Origin: an uncultured Methanobrevibacter sp. | GTDB taxonomy: Archaea > Methanobacteriota > Methanobacteria > Methanobacteriales > Methanobacteriaceae | DNA length: 64,000 nt | Assembly: GCA_900318035.1 (NCBI GenBank) | Contig: ONJC01000014.1 | Coordinates: forward strand, 1 to 64,000 | Reading direction: 5' to 3' | Shown here: one piece after another, positions 16,434 to 24,825 of the stretch | Layout of the letters: each line of letters opens with the position of its first letter | Position numbering within the stretch: position 1 is the first letter of the stretch | Notes under the pieces: generated by a model | Database searches by the model: none | What the model was told of the DNA's origin: nothing | The model's input: only the letters and a program-made list of their open reading frames with translations | Program-made: the position numbers and the translations under genes

Positions 16434-17384
16434 ATGAATGAAAATCTCTATGGAATGTTCGACAAGGTTTTGCAATCTGAATTTTCAATAACTGAAGATG
16501 GCTTTAAAAAGACAATTGTCTTGGGAGAGAATGCTGAATATGGAAAAATGGAAACTTATTCGCTTTTTGACGGAATCATCATAGCTTTCATTGACATTAA
16601 CATTGACAATATCGACAATGTATTTTTTGAAGATGAGCTTCCAACTCGTTTGCTTGAAATCAATCATTGTTCTAAAGGCAGATATTCATATGCTGTTGAT
16701 GATGATAATATTGTTTATTTTGGAAAGGGTGATTTATGCGTCAGCATTTATGATATAACAAAGACAACTTCCGATTTTCCTTTGGGATACTATGAGGGTT
16801 TCGAGATTTTCATTGATGTTGACATTGCAAATGAACGCATTAGGGAATATATTCCCGATTTTGATTTGATTGAGATATACGAAAGTCTGCAGCAGTCTAA
16901 AGGGTACAGACTGATCAGGTCAAATGAAAAAATAGACCATGTTATCGGAGAGATGTATTGTGTCGATGAAAGAATCATGGAGCCTTATTTCAAATTAAAG
17001 TGTTTGGAATTATTGTTGTTTTTCTCAATAACTCATGAGTCTAAAACGGAATCTGTTTCTCTTTCTAAAAAGCAGGTTGATATAGTTGAGATGGTTAAGG
17101 ATGATCTGATTGGGGATTTGGAAAGTAAAATCACAATCGATGATTTGGCCGGCAAGTATGGCATAAGCAAAACGACTCTGAAGAACTGTTTTAAGGAAGT
17201 TTATGGAAAACCCATTTTTAAATGGAGAAAGGAGTACAGGCTTGATTATGCGTGCCGATTGATTGATGATGGTGAGTTAACCATTTCCGAAATTTCTAAA
17301 AAAGTTGGTTACTCTTCACCTTCGAAGTTTTCAAAGGCATTCAGGGAATATGTCGGATGCACACCATCGGAATATAAAAATTAA
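16434..17384 (+). CDS. AraC-family transcriptional regulator
   Basis: A 316-residue regulator. Residues ~1-200 form a ligand- or partner-sensing domain of unclear family. The C-terminal ~100 residues are a double helix-turn-helix AraC domain (ITIDDLAGKYGISKTTLKNCF, shown as a pattern; then ISEISKKVGYSSPSKFSKAF ending in GCTPSEYK). AraC proteins are typical of bacteria and scarce in archaea, so the gene and its adjoining transport cluster were probably acquired from Firmicutes-like gut bacteria. It immediately precedes the ABC/ECF transporter genes in the same direction and is their likely activator, perhaps together with an iron repressor acting at the palindromes near 17.47-17.58 kb. Confidence 0.88.
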   Translation: MNENLYGMFDKVLQSEFSITEDGFKKTIVLGENAEYGKMETYSLFDGIIIAFIDINIDNIDNVFFEDELPTRLLEINHCSKGRYSYAVDDDNIVYFGKGDLCVSIYDITKTTSDFPLGYYEGFEIFIDVDIANERIREYIPDFDLIEIYESLQQSKGYRLIRSNEKIDHVIGEMYCVDERIMEPYFKLKCLELLLFFSITHESKTESVSLSKKQVDIVEMVKDDLIGDLESKITIDDLAGKYGISKTTLKNCFKEVYGKPIFKWRKEYRLDYACRLIDDGELTISEISKKVGYSSPSKFSKAFREYVGCTPSEYKN

Positions 17385-17465
17385 CATTTGTCTTTTTGGT
17401 TTACTTTTGTCTTTTTAGTTCAAATAACTTTATATACTTTCTTTAAAAATAGTTAATATTGAAAA

Positions 17466-17480
17466 TAAGGTATACCTAAT
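17466..17480. promoter_or_regulatory. Imperfect DtxR/IdeR-like palindrome
   Basis: TAAGGTATACCTAAT, with the core AGGTATACCT fully palindromic. It lies about 30 bases after a TATATA-like box and ~125 bases before the first ABC gene start. It resembles the half-sites TTAGGY..RCCTAA of two stronger copies at 17568 and 24038. Confidence 0.45.
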
Positions 17481-17567
17481 TATTTTTTTATAAAAACTTT
17501 AATGATTATTCTTTTTATCATTTTTAAGATATTTTAAAGGATTGTCCTTTTAGGCAATTTTTAAATT

Positions 17568-17583
17568 TTTAGGCATGCCTAAA
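17568..17583. promoter_or_regulatory. Perfect palindrome TTTAGGCATGCCTAAA (iron-box-like)
   Basis: A perfect 16-base palindrome just upstream of the true start of the first ABC gene. Half-sites TTTAGG/CCTAAA match DtxR/IdeR-type metalloregulator boxes. An in-frame ATG lies inside the palindrome (17575), but the ribosome site AAGGAG serves ATG 17605. A further lone half-site (TTTTAGGCAA, 17548-17557) and the inverted repeat AAAGGA-TTG-TCCTTT (17536-17550) lie just before. Confidence 0.6.
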
Positions 17584-17604
17584 TTAAATTTTAAGGAGTT
17601 TATT

Positions 17605-19395
17605 ATGTCAAATACTCAAAGTAAGAATAAATTTATACGATTATTGAATTATTCGGGTAATTATAAATATCTGTCAATTTTGGGCATGATATTATCTGGT
17701 TTAAGTGCAATATGCTTGTTGGTTCCATTCATATATATCTGGAATGTAGTTAATGCTCTTCTGGCTGTCGCTCCAAACTTCACTCAGGCACAAAACTTGG
17801 ATACCTATGCATTCAATGCTTTTGCCTTTGCGGTTGCAGGTATTGTTTTAAACTTTTTCGGATTGATGGGCACACACCTGTCTGCATTTAAGAACGAAAA
17901 AAACATGAAAGATGCTGCTGTAAATCACCTGCTTAAGCTGCCGTTGGGGTATTTTTCAAACCATACCAGTGGCGGACTTAGAAAAGTGATAGATTACAGC
18001 ACTTCAAAGACTGAAACCTTCCTCGCCCATCAGTTATTTGATTTGACCGGTGCGGTTGTAACTCCGGTAGTATTTTTAATATTGCTGTTCAGCTTTGACT
18101 GGATTTTGGGATTGGTCTGTCTTGTTCCGATTATACTGTGTTTCATATTTATGTATCCTATGTTTTCAAGCGAATCACAAAATTTGATGGTTGAATATCA
18201 GACATATCTTGAAAAAATGAATGCCGAAGCGGTAGAATATGTTAGGGGAATTCCGGTTACAAAAGCATTCCAGCAAAGTGTTTATTCATTTAAAAACTTC
18301 ATTGATGCCATTAGAAACTATGGAAAATTCTCGGCAAACTATTCATTGTCTACACAGCTTCCAATGACTGCATTCACAGTCTCAATCAATGGATTTTTTG
18401 CATTATTAATTCCTGCGGGAATATTGCTTGCGGGTTCTCTTGTAGATAGAAAATTCCTTGCGGATTTCATGTTCTATGTAATATTTACTCCTGTCTGTGC
18501 AGTGATGATGAATAAAATCATGACAGTTTCACAGGATTGGATGTTGGCAAGTCATGCTTTGGAGGGAATTGAAGGTATTTTGGCCGAAAAACCTTTAGTT
18601 GAGGCAGTAAATCCTCAAAAACCTAAAAATCATTCAATAGAATTTGAAGGAGTATATTTTGATTATGAAAAAACCGACGGTGATGAGCATATTCTGAACA
18701 ATATTAATTTCAAAATTAATGAAAATAAAACAGTTGCACTTGTAGGGCCTTCAGGAGGTGGAAAAACTACAATAGCCTCTTTAATTCCAAGATTTTGGGA
18801 TGTTGATGAAGGTTCAATTAAAGTAGGTGGGGTTGATGTAAGAAACATCTCAACAAGGGACTTGATGGAAAACATTTCATTCGTGTTCCAGAATACAACC
18901 TTATTCAAGGATTCAATTTACAATAACGTAGCAATTGGCCGCAAAGGCGCCACAAGAGAGGAAGTTAAAAATGCTCTTAGTCTTGCTCAATGTGATGATA
19001 TCATTGACGAGCTGCCTGATGGAATTGATACTGTTATTGGAACCGAAGGAACTTATCTTTCAGGGGGACAACAGCAAAGAATAGCTCTTGCAAGAGCAAT
19101 CCTTAAGGATGCTCCAATCATTATTTTGGATGAGGCAACAGCACTGGCGGATCCTGAAAATGAATATATGATTCAAAAGGCAATTTCTGAAATCACCCGT
19201 GACAAAACAGTCATCATGATTGCCCACAGATTGTCCACTGTTAAAAATGTTGATGAAATATATGTTGTTGAAAATGGGAAGATTGTTGAAAATGGTAATC
19301 ACAATAGTCTTGTTGAAGACGGAGGCCTTTATTCAAGGATGTGGGATGAATTCAATCAGTCCATCCAGTGGAAAGTAAAAAGCGAGGTGGCATAA
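17605..19395 (+). CDS. ABC transporter, fused membrane and ATPase domains (half transporter 1)
   Basis: A 596-residue exporter-type half transporter. About six membrane spans lie in residues 15-330, then an ATPase domain with Walker A GPSGGGKTT (about 381), signature LSGGQQQR (about 483), Walker B IIILDEATA and H-loop IAHR. The start at 17605 follows TTAAGGAGTT; a start at 17575 would lie within an operator-like palindrome. It runs directly into the second half transporter (no gap), so the two should form a heterodimer. This layout with AraC and ECF genes resembles Firmicutes clusters and siderophore-type importers built on exporter folds (YbtPQ/IrtAB style). Transport direction and substrate are inferred, not shown. 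Confidence 0.85.
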   Translation: MSNTQSKNKFIRLLNYSGNYKYLSILGMILSGLSAICLLVPFIYIWNVVNALLAVAPNFTQAQNLDTYAFNAFAFAVAGIVLNFFGLMGTHLSAFKNEKNMKDAAVNHLLKLPLGYFSNHTSGGLRKVIDYSTSKTETFLAHQLFDLTGAVVTPVVFLILLFSFDWILGLVCLVPIILCFIFMYPMFSSESQNLMVEYQTYLEKMNAEAVEYVRGIPVTKAFQQSVYSFKNFIDAIRNYGKFSANYSLSTQLPMTAFTVSINGFFALLIPAGILLAGSLVDRKFLADFMFYVIFTPVCAVMMNKIMTVSQDWMLASHALEGIEGILAEKPLVEAVNPQKPKNHSIEFEGVYFDYEKTDGDEHILNNINFKINENKTVALVGPSGGGKTTIASLIPRFWDVDEGSIKVGGVDVRNISTRDLMENISFVFQNTTLFKDSIYNNVAIGRKGATREEVKNALSLAQCDDIIDELPDGIDTVIGTEGTYLSGGQQQRIALARAILKDAPIIILDEATALADPENEYMIQKAISEITRDKTVIMIAHRLSTVKNVDEIYVVENGKIVENGNHNSLVEDGGLYSRMWDEFNQSIQWKVKSEVA

Positions 19396-21141
19396 ATGAT
19401 ATCTGAATTTTTTATGAAAAGATTCGGACTTACAAAACAGGGTTCCGACAATTTAATTAAAGGCATAATCTACACAGCACTTCTGAATATCTCATTCATG
19501 TTCCCTGTAGGTCTATATGCTCTGCTCATTTATATGTGGGTTGAACCATTGACAGGCGGGGAAATTATCGAACCTAATCTTGGAATGTTTATTGTACTGA
19601 TACTGATAGTTTTAGGAATCATCTTTGCATTTGCATGGAAACAATATCACTTCGTATTCATTACAACCTACACAGAAAGTGAAAAAAGACGAGTTAATCT
19701 TGGTGAAAACCTAAGGAAACTCCCATTATCATTTTTTGAAAACAGGGACCTTGCTGATTTGACTGCAACAATCATGAATGACTGTACAGATTTGGAGCAT
19801 GTATTCTCACATGCAATTCCTCAGCTGCTTGGTTCAATATGTTCATTGGCACTTGTTTCATTGGGCATGTTTGCTTTTGACTGGAGATTGGCCATTGCAC
19901 TTTTATGGCCGGTTCCGGTTGCATTTGCAATATTGTGGGCTTCAAAAATTCTTATCTATAATGGTGGGAAAATTGTAATGGAAGATTTGCTTGAATGCGG
20001 GGATACCATGCAGGAATGCATAGAATCTGTCAGGGATTTGAAATCCTATAACTATGAAAATGAATATTTCGGAAAAATCAGTAGTTTGACTTCCAAAATT
20101 GAAAAATCAAGAATTAAAGCTGAATTGATGGTAGCAGCTGGTGTTATTACCGGAAAGGTTGTCCTAAATCTAGGAATAGTGTCTGTAATCCTTTTAGGCT
20201 CATATCTGATAATGAATTCACAGGTGTCCCTATTTACCCTCTTAATATTCCTGATAGCTTCCGCTACAGTTTATGCTCCTGTTGAAAACGGTCTGATGTT
20301 TTTATCTGAAATATTGATGATGGACATAAAGATTGACAGAACCAAAGAAATCGAATCATTGGTTGTTGCCGATGGATTGACAGATTATTCTTTGGAGGGT
20401 TATGACATTGAATTTAAGGATGTTGATTTTAATTATGATGATTTGAAAAACGTTTTAACCGATATTAGTTTCACCGCAAAGCAGGGAGAAGTTACAGCAC
20501 TTGTCGGACCGTCAGGTGGAGGCAAATCCACAGTTTCAAAACTTGCAGCAAGATTTTGGGATCCGGTTTCAGGTGAAGTTTCACTGGGAGGACAGGATTT
20601 GTCCAAATTGGACTGTGAAAAACTTCTCGAGAACTTTTCAATCGTTTTCCAGGATGTGATTTTATTCAATAATTCCATTTTGGAAAATATTCGTGTTGGC
20701 AGAAAAGATGCAACAGATGAAGAGGTCATTGAAGCTGCAAGGCTTGCAGAATGTGATGAATTTGTACAAAAGCTTCCTGAGGGATATGATACTGTCATTG
20801 GTGAAAATGGTGAGCTTTTATCAGGAGGTCAAAGGCAAAGAATTTCAATTGCAAGGGCAATGCTCAAGGATGCCAATGTAATTCTTTTGGATGAAGCGAC
20901 TTCATTTTTGGATGTCGAAAACGAATCCAAAATTCAAAAGGCACTCTCTGAACTAATCAAAAACAAAACTGTCATAATTATTGCCCATAGGATGCGTACA
21001 ATTGCAAACGCCGATAAGATAGTTGTCCTGGATGATGGCAAAATCTCTGAGCAAGGTTCACCTGATGAATTATTGGCTCAAAATGGACTGTTTAAGAAGA
21101 TGGTCGATTTACAAAATTTAAGTGGAGAATGGCAAATCTGA
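19396..21141 (+). CDS. ABC transporter, fused membrane and ATPase domains (half transporter 2)
   Basis: A 581-residue partner of the preceding gene, starting at the very next base after its stop. It has the same layout: hydrophobic spans in residues 20-310, then Walker A GPSGGGKST (about 370), LSGGQRQR (about 474) and VILLDEATS. The two halves are clearly different (not a recent duplication), as expected for a heterodimer. It is followed by the ECF genes after a 50-base gap with a good ribosome site (AGGAGG), so one long transcript is likely. Iron-box-like palindromes upstream suggest metal-controlled uptake of a metal complex or siderophore. This is inference. Confidence 0.85.
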   Translation: MISEFFMKRFGLTKQGSDNLIKGIIYTALLNISFMFPVGLYALLIYMWVEPLTGGEIIEPNLGMFIVLILIVLGIIFAFAWKQYHFVFITTYTESEKRRVNLGENLRKLPLSFFENRDLADLTATIMNDCTDLEHVFSHAIPQLLGSICSLALVSLGMFAFDWRLAIALLWPVPVAFAILWASKILIYNGGKIVMEDLLECGDTMQECIESVRDLKSYNYENEYFGKISSLTSKIEKSRIKAELMVAAGVITGKVVLNLGIVSVILLGSYLIMNSQVSLFTLLIFLIASATVYAPVENGLMFLSEILMMDIKIDRTKEIESLVVADGLTDYSLEGYDIEFKDVDFNYDDLKNVLTDISFTAKQGEVTALVGPSGGGKSTVSKLAARFWDPVSGEVSLGGQDLSKLDCEKLLENFSIVFQDVILFNNSILENIRVGRKDATDEEVIEAARLAECDEFVQKLPEGYDTVIGENGELLSGGQRQRISIARAMLKDANVILLDEATSFLDVENESKIQKALSELIKNKTVIIIAHRMRTIANADKIVVLDDGKISEQGSPDELLAQNGLFKKMVDLQNLSGEWQI

Positions 21142-21191
21142 TTGCCGTTTTCATTCTCATTATTTAATTAAAAAATTAGGAGGAAATATTA

Positions 21192-21773
21192 ATGAGTGAA
21201 AGATTGAATGTAAAAGATTTAATCACTGTAGGTATATTTTCAGTGATAATTATTGTATTGATATTTATTTTTGGGATGTTGGGTTACATTCCAATGGTAA
21301 TGCTGGCACTTCCGATTTTAGCAGCATTGATTTGCGGAATTCCTTATATGCTCTTTTTAACAAGGGTGTCTAAATTTGGAATGGTTACATTATTGGGTGT
21401 TATTATTGGTATTGTGATGTTTTTATCCGGCCATACCTGGGTGCCTATTGTAACATTTACAGTTTGTGCATTGATTGCAGACATTATTTTGAAAATGGGG
21501 AATTATTCATCAATTAAGAATTCCATAATCAGTCATGGGGTATTTATCTTGGGAATAATGGGAAATATGTTACCATTTTTCATCTTAAGAGATGCATATA
21601 TGTCTGCTATGCGTGCTTCCATGGGAAATGACTATGTTAATGTTATTGCACCATACTTGCAAACCAATTTTTTAATAGTTTTAATCATATTAACTTTTAT
21701 TGCAGGTTTAATAAGTGCATATATAGGTAAAATAGTCTTGAAAAAACATTTTGAAAGAGCAGGTATAGCTTAA
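21192..21773 (+). CDS. ECF transporter substrate-binding (S) component, MptD/Trep_Strep-like
   Basis: A 193-residue protein with five or six membrane spans and few charged residues, preceded by TTAGGAGGAAAT. Size, topology and the order S-component, EcfT, fused EcfA identify it as the substrate-specific subunit of an energy-coupling-factor importer. It resembles the MptD/Trep_Strep family found in Firmicutes. The substrate of this family is not settled; linkage to AraC and YbtPQ-like genes has been used to suggest iron-related compounds. Confidence 0.75.
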   Translation: MSERLNVKDLITVGIFSVIIIVLIFIFGMLGYIPMVMLALPILAALICGIPYMLFLTRVSKFGMVTLLGVIIGIVMFLSGHTWVPIVTFTVCALIADIILKMGNYSSIKNSIISHGVFILGIMGNMLPFFILRDAYMSAMRASMGNDYVNVIAPYLQTNFLIVLIILTFIAGLISAYIGKIVLKKHFERAGIA

Positions 21774-21783
21774 GGTGATACTG

Positions 21784-22503
21784 ATGGGGTTAAAACTGAA
21801 TTTTAACTTGGATCCACGAACTAAAATTATCATTCTCGCCGTTTTGAGTTTTATGGTCTTCAATGATGCGTCATTATACGTCAGCAGCATTTTAGTTTTA
21901 ATTCCATGTATCTGCCTATTTTTTTCCAATCACAAAAAGTCAGCAGCAATCTATGTTGCATGTTATATACTGGCGAAATTAATTCAGATTTATATTCTTC
22001 CAAATGCAACAGGGTTTATGGCGATAGTACTAATCACGTTCAGTTATACAGTTTCCAGAATGCTTCCAATACTTATGATGGGATATTATACAATTTCCAC
22101 TACAAAAGTAAGTGAATTCATTGCGTCAATGGAAAACAGCAGTATTCCAAGAAGTATTGTCATTCCGGTTTCAGTTGTTTTTAGATATATTCCATCACTC
22201 ATTGAAGAAATTAGGTCACTAACTAATGCCATGAAAATGAGGGGATTTGGATTAAATGTCAAATCCTTAAAGAACCCTTTAAAGCTAATTGAATTTTATA
22301 TGGTTCCAATGCTGATCAGTGCTGTCAAAACTGCAGATGAACTGTCTGCAGCTTCCCTTACAAGGGGACTAAGTAATCCGGAACCCCGAACTCATTTGAT
22401 TGAAGTAGAATTAACTAAAATGGATTATACATTTTTAGCCATTACATGCATTGGCTTTGGAATTTATGCATATAACTTTTTAAGAGGTGTTTTAATTGCT
22501 TAA
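21784..22503 (+). CDS. ECF transporter transmembrane component (EcfT-like)
   Basis: A 239-residue membrane protein with about five spans. The two cytoplasmic coupling motifs of EcfT are visible: AMKMRGFG (about residues 150-157) and SLTRGLSNP (about 195-203), which contact the ATPases. AAGGTGATACTG precedes the ATG at 21784; a GTG three codons earlier is possible. It overlaps the start of the fused ATPase gene by 8 bases. It works with the S component and the double ATPase to import a small molecule. Confidence 0.85.
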   Translation: MGLKLNFNLDPRTKIIILAVLSFMVFNDASLYVSSILVLIPCICLFFSNHKKSAAIYVACYILAKLIQIYILPNATGFMAIVLITFSYTVSRMLPILMMGYYTISTTKVSEFIASMENSSIPRSIVIPVSVVFRYIPSLIEEIRSLTNAMKMRGFGLNVKSLKNPLKLIEFYMVPMLISAVKTADELSAASLTRGLSNPEPRTHLIEVELTKMDYTFLAITCIGFGIYAYNFLRGVLIA

Positions 22504-23941
22504 GATGGAGGATGTTTCATTTGCATATGAAAATAACGATTCCGGTCGAAATTTGACCGATATAAATTTGAGCGTTGATAAGGGTGAAGTAATTTTGCTT
22601 TGCGGGGAGTCAGGATGTGGAAAAACAACTATCACACGTTTTTTAAATGGTCTTATTCCAAATTTCTTCAACGGCAATCGTGAAGGAAATGTTTATTTAA
22701 AAAATGAATCCATCAGTGAAATGCCAATATATGAAATTTCAAGGCATATGGGTTCCGTTTTCCAGAATCCAAAAACGCAATTCTTCAATGTCGATACAAC
22801 ATCAGAACTGGTATTCGGGTGTGAAAATCTCTCAATGAGTGTTGATGAAATCAAAAAAAGACTGGATAGTGTAGTGAAGGACTTTAACATCACTCATCTG
22901 CTAGATAAAAACATTTTCAAATTGTCCGGAGGCGAAAAGCAAAAAATTGCCTGCGCATCAGTATCTGCAGTTTTTCCTGATATTTTAGTTTTGGATGAAC
23001 CCTCATCAAACCTGGATTCCCAATCAAGCTGGGATTTTGAGGAAATCATTAAAAAATGGAAGCAACAGGGAAAAACAGTCATCATAGCTGAACATAAGTT
23101 ATTCTTTTTAAGTGATGTTGTTGACCGTGTAATATTTCTTGAAAATGGCAAAATTGCCAAGGAATGGTCAATTGAAGAATTTAAAAACATAGACCATAGG
23201 AGTTTCGGGTTAAGGCAAATTGATCTTGATAATCTGACTTGCAAAAGAAATGAATATTACTCTCAAAATCGTGAATTTTTACAGCTAAGAAATTTCAAAT
23301 TTCGCTATGGGGATACTCAAGTATTGGACATTGATGATGTCAAAATACCAAAAAATGAAATAATTGCAGTCATTGGAAAAAATGGGGCTGGAAAATCAAC
23401 TTTTGCAAACTGCTTATGCGGTCTTAAAAAATCATGCAAGGGTGAGCTTATTTGTGATGGTGCGGTGTTGAACAGGAAAGACCGCCTGAAAAAAACTTAT
23501 ATGGTAATGCAGGATGTTAATCATCAGCTGTTTACTGAAAGCGTTCTTGATGAGGTGCTTCTGAGTATGGATGAGGAGGATGTTAATCTGGCTGAAGACA
23601 TTCTTGAAAATCTAAACCTGATTCATCTAAAGGATGCACATCCTATGGCTTTATCCGGCGGTGAAAAGCAGAGGGTAGCTATTGCATCTGCCATTGCATC
23701 TAAAAAGGAGATATTGATTTTTGATGAGCCAACTAGTGGGCTTGATTTAAAAAACATGATGAGGGTTTCTGAAAACTTGAAATATCTTCAGAATTTGGGG
23801 ATAACTTCATTTATCATAACTCATGACTTTGAGTTGATTTGTGAGTCATGTTCCCATATCATACACTTGGATGATGGTAAGATAATAGATAACTATAATG
23901 TTGATGATAAAAAATTAAGGGATTTCTTTTTGAATCAATAA
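22496..23941 (+). CDS. ECF transporter ATPase, two fused ABC domains (EcfA-EcfA')
   Basis: A 481-residue tandem ATPase. Domain 1 has Walker A GESGCGKTT (about residue 38) and LSGGEKQK. Domain 2 has GKNGAGKST (about 295) and LSGGEKQR, each followed by a DEP Walker B. Fused energizing subunits are common in this ECF subgroup. The likely start is TTG 22496, seven bases after AGAGGTG and overlapping the ecfT stop; ATG 22505 is the alternative. It ends the first transport unit; a strong palindromic operator lies 100 bases downstream, before the next one. Confidence 0.88.
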   Translation: MLKMEDVSFAYENNDSGRNLTDINLSVDKGEVILLCGESGCGKTTITRFLNGLIPNFFNGNREGNVYLKNESISEMPIYEISRHMGSVFQNPKTQFFNVDTTSELVFGCENLSMSVDEIKKRLDSVVKDFNITHLLDKNIFKLSGGEKQKIACASVSAVFPDILVLDEPSSNLDSQSSWDFEEIIKKWKQQGKTVIIAEHKLFFLSDVVDRVIFLENGKIAKEWSIEEFKNIDHRSFGLRQIDLDNLTCKRNEYYSQNREFLQLRNFKFRYGDTQVLDIDDVKIPKNEIIAVIGKNGAGKSTFANCLCGLKKSCKGELICDGAVLNRKDRLKKTYMVMQDVNHQLFTESVLDEVLLSMDEEDVNLAEDILENLNLIHLKDAHPMALSGGEKQRVAIASAIASKKEILIFDEPTSGLDLKNMMRVSENLKYLQNLGITSFIITHDFELICESCSHIIHLDDGKIIDNYNVDDKKLRDFFLNQ

Positions 23942-24037
23942 CTATTAATGGATATCTTCCATTATATTTTTTTTGCTTTTTGTTTAAAGCGGTTTGACTA
24001 ATGTCATTGCATTTTGGCAAATCAATTTTAATTTCAT

Positions 24038-24061
24038 AAAATTTAGGTAAACCTAAATTTT
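24038..24061. promoter_or_regulatory. 24-base palindrome, iron-box-like operator
   Basis: Arms AAAATTTAGGT and ACCTAAATTTT are perfectly complementary around a central AA. The core TTTAGGT..ACCTAAA matches the DtxR/IdeR style and the copy at 17568. It overlaps the probable TATA region of the LolD/FtsX-like pair. This is the strongest of the three sites and suggests repression by a metal-loaded DtxR-family regulator encoded elsewhere. Confidence 0.65.
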
Positions 24062-24117
24062 AAATAGTTTATTAACTATAATATATAAATAAATAATATA
24101 TAAAGAAGGCAATATTA

Positions 24118-24822
24118 ATGAGTACAATTATCGAATTTAAAGATGTGAATAAGGAATATAAATCTGGAGATCACATTTTAAAAGCTATGGATAATGTCAA
24201 TTTTTCAATTGACGAAGGGGAATTTGTTGTAATTTTAGGGCCGTCAGGTGCAGGTAAATCAACACTCCTGAACCTCCTGGGAGGCCTTGATACAGTTACC
24301 TCCGGTGAGATTATCGTCAACGGCAATCATGTTGAAAACTTTGATGATAATCAGCTTACTTCTTACCGTGCTGAAAATGTAGGTTTTATTTTCCAGTTTT
24401 ATAACTTGATTCCAAATTTAACAGCTCTGGAAAATGTTGAGCTAATGAAGGACATTGTAGATGTGGATATCAATGGATTAAATGTTCTTGATTCCGTTGG
24501 ACTTAAGAATCATGCCAATCAGTTCCCGGCACAATTGTCTGGAGGGGAACAGCAAAGGGTATCCATTGCAAGAGCGGTAGCTAAACAGCCTACAATGCTT
24601 TTATGTGATGAGCCGACAGGAGCATTGGACTCAAAAACCGGTGTTTTAATTCTAAATCTGCTTCAGGATATGAGCAATAACAAAAGTACTACTGTTGTTA
24701 TTGTTACACACAATGCCATTTTGGCCGAAGCTGCCGATAAGGTAATCCGAATTAAAAACGGTCAGATAGAAAGTATTGTCGTCAATGAAAATCCTAAAAG
24801 GGTCGCCGATTTAGAATGGTGA
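24118..24822 (+). CDS. ABC transporter ATPase, LolD/MacB type
   Basis: A 234-residue ATPase: Walker [10 protein letters not shown] (about residues 41-49), Q-loop in [18 protein letters not shown], signature LSGGEQQR and [12 protein letters not shown], the last typical of the MacB/LolD subfamily that powers FtsX-like permeases. It lies 3 bases before the FtsX-like permease gene, so they form one transporter. An iron-box-like palindrome precedes it. Such systems export peptides, lipids or antibiotics, or transmit force to cell-wall enzymes. The role here is unknown. Confidence 0.88.
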   Translation: MSTIIEFKDVNKEYKSGDHILKAMDNVNFSIDEGEFVVILGPSGAGKSTLLNLLGGLDTVTSGEIIVNGNHVENFDDNQLTSYRAENVGFIFQFYNLIPNLTALENVELMKDIVDVDINGLNVLDSVGLKNHANQFPAQLSGGEQQRVSIARAVAKQPTMLLCDEPTGALDSKTGVLILNLLQDMSNNKSTTVVIVTHNAILAEAADKVIRIKNGQIESIVVNENPKRVADLEW

Positions 24823-24825
24823 GTT

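Noticed and set aside
16590..16625. ACATTAACATTGAC repeats inside the AraC gene as regulatory copies
   Set aside because: They encode the repeated DINIDNID protein segment and are within coding sequence.
17575..17604. Upstream ATG of the first ABC gene
   Set aside because: It lies inside a perfect operator-like palindrome; AAGGAG serves the ATG at 17605.
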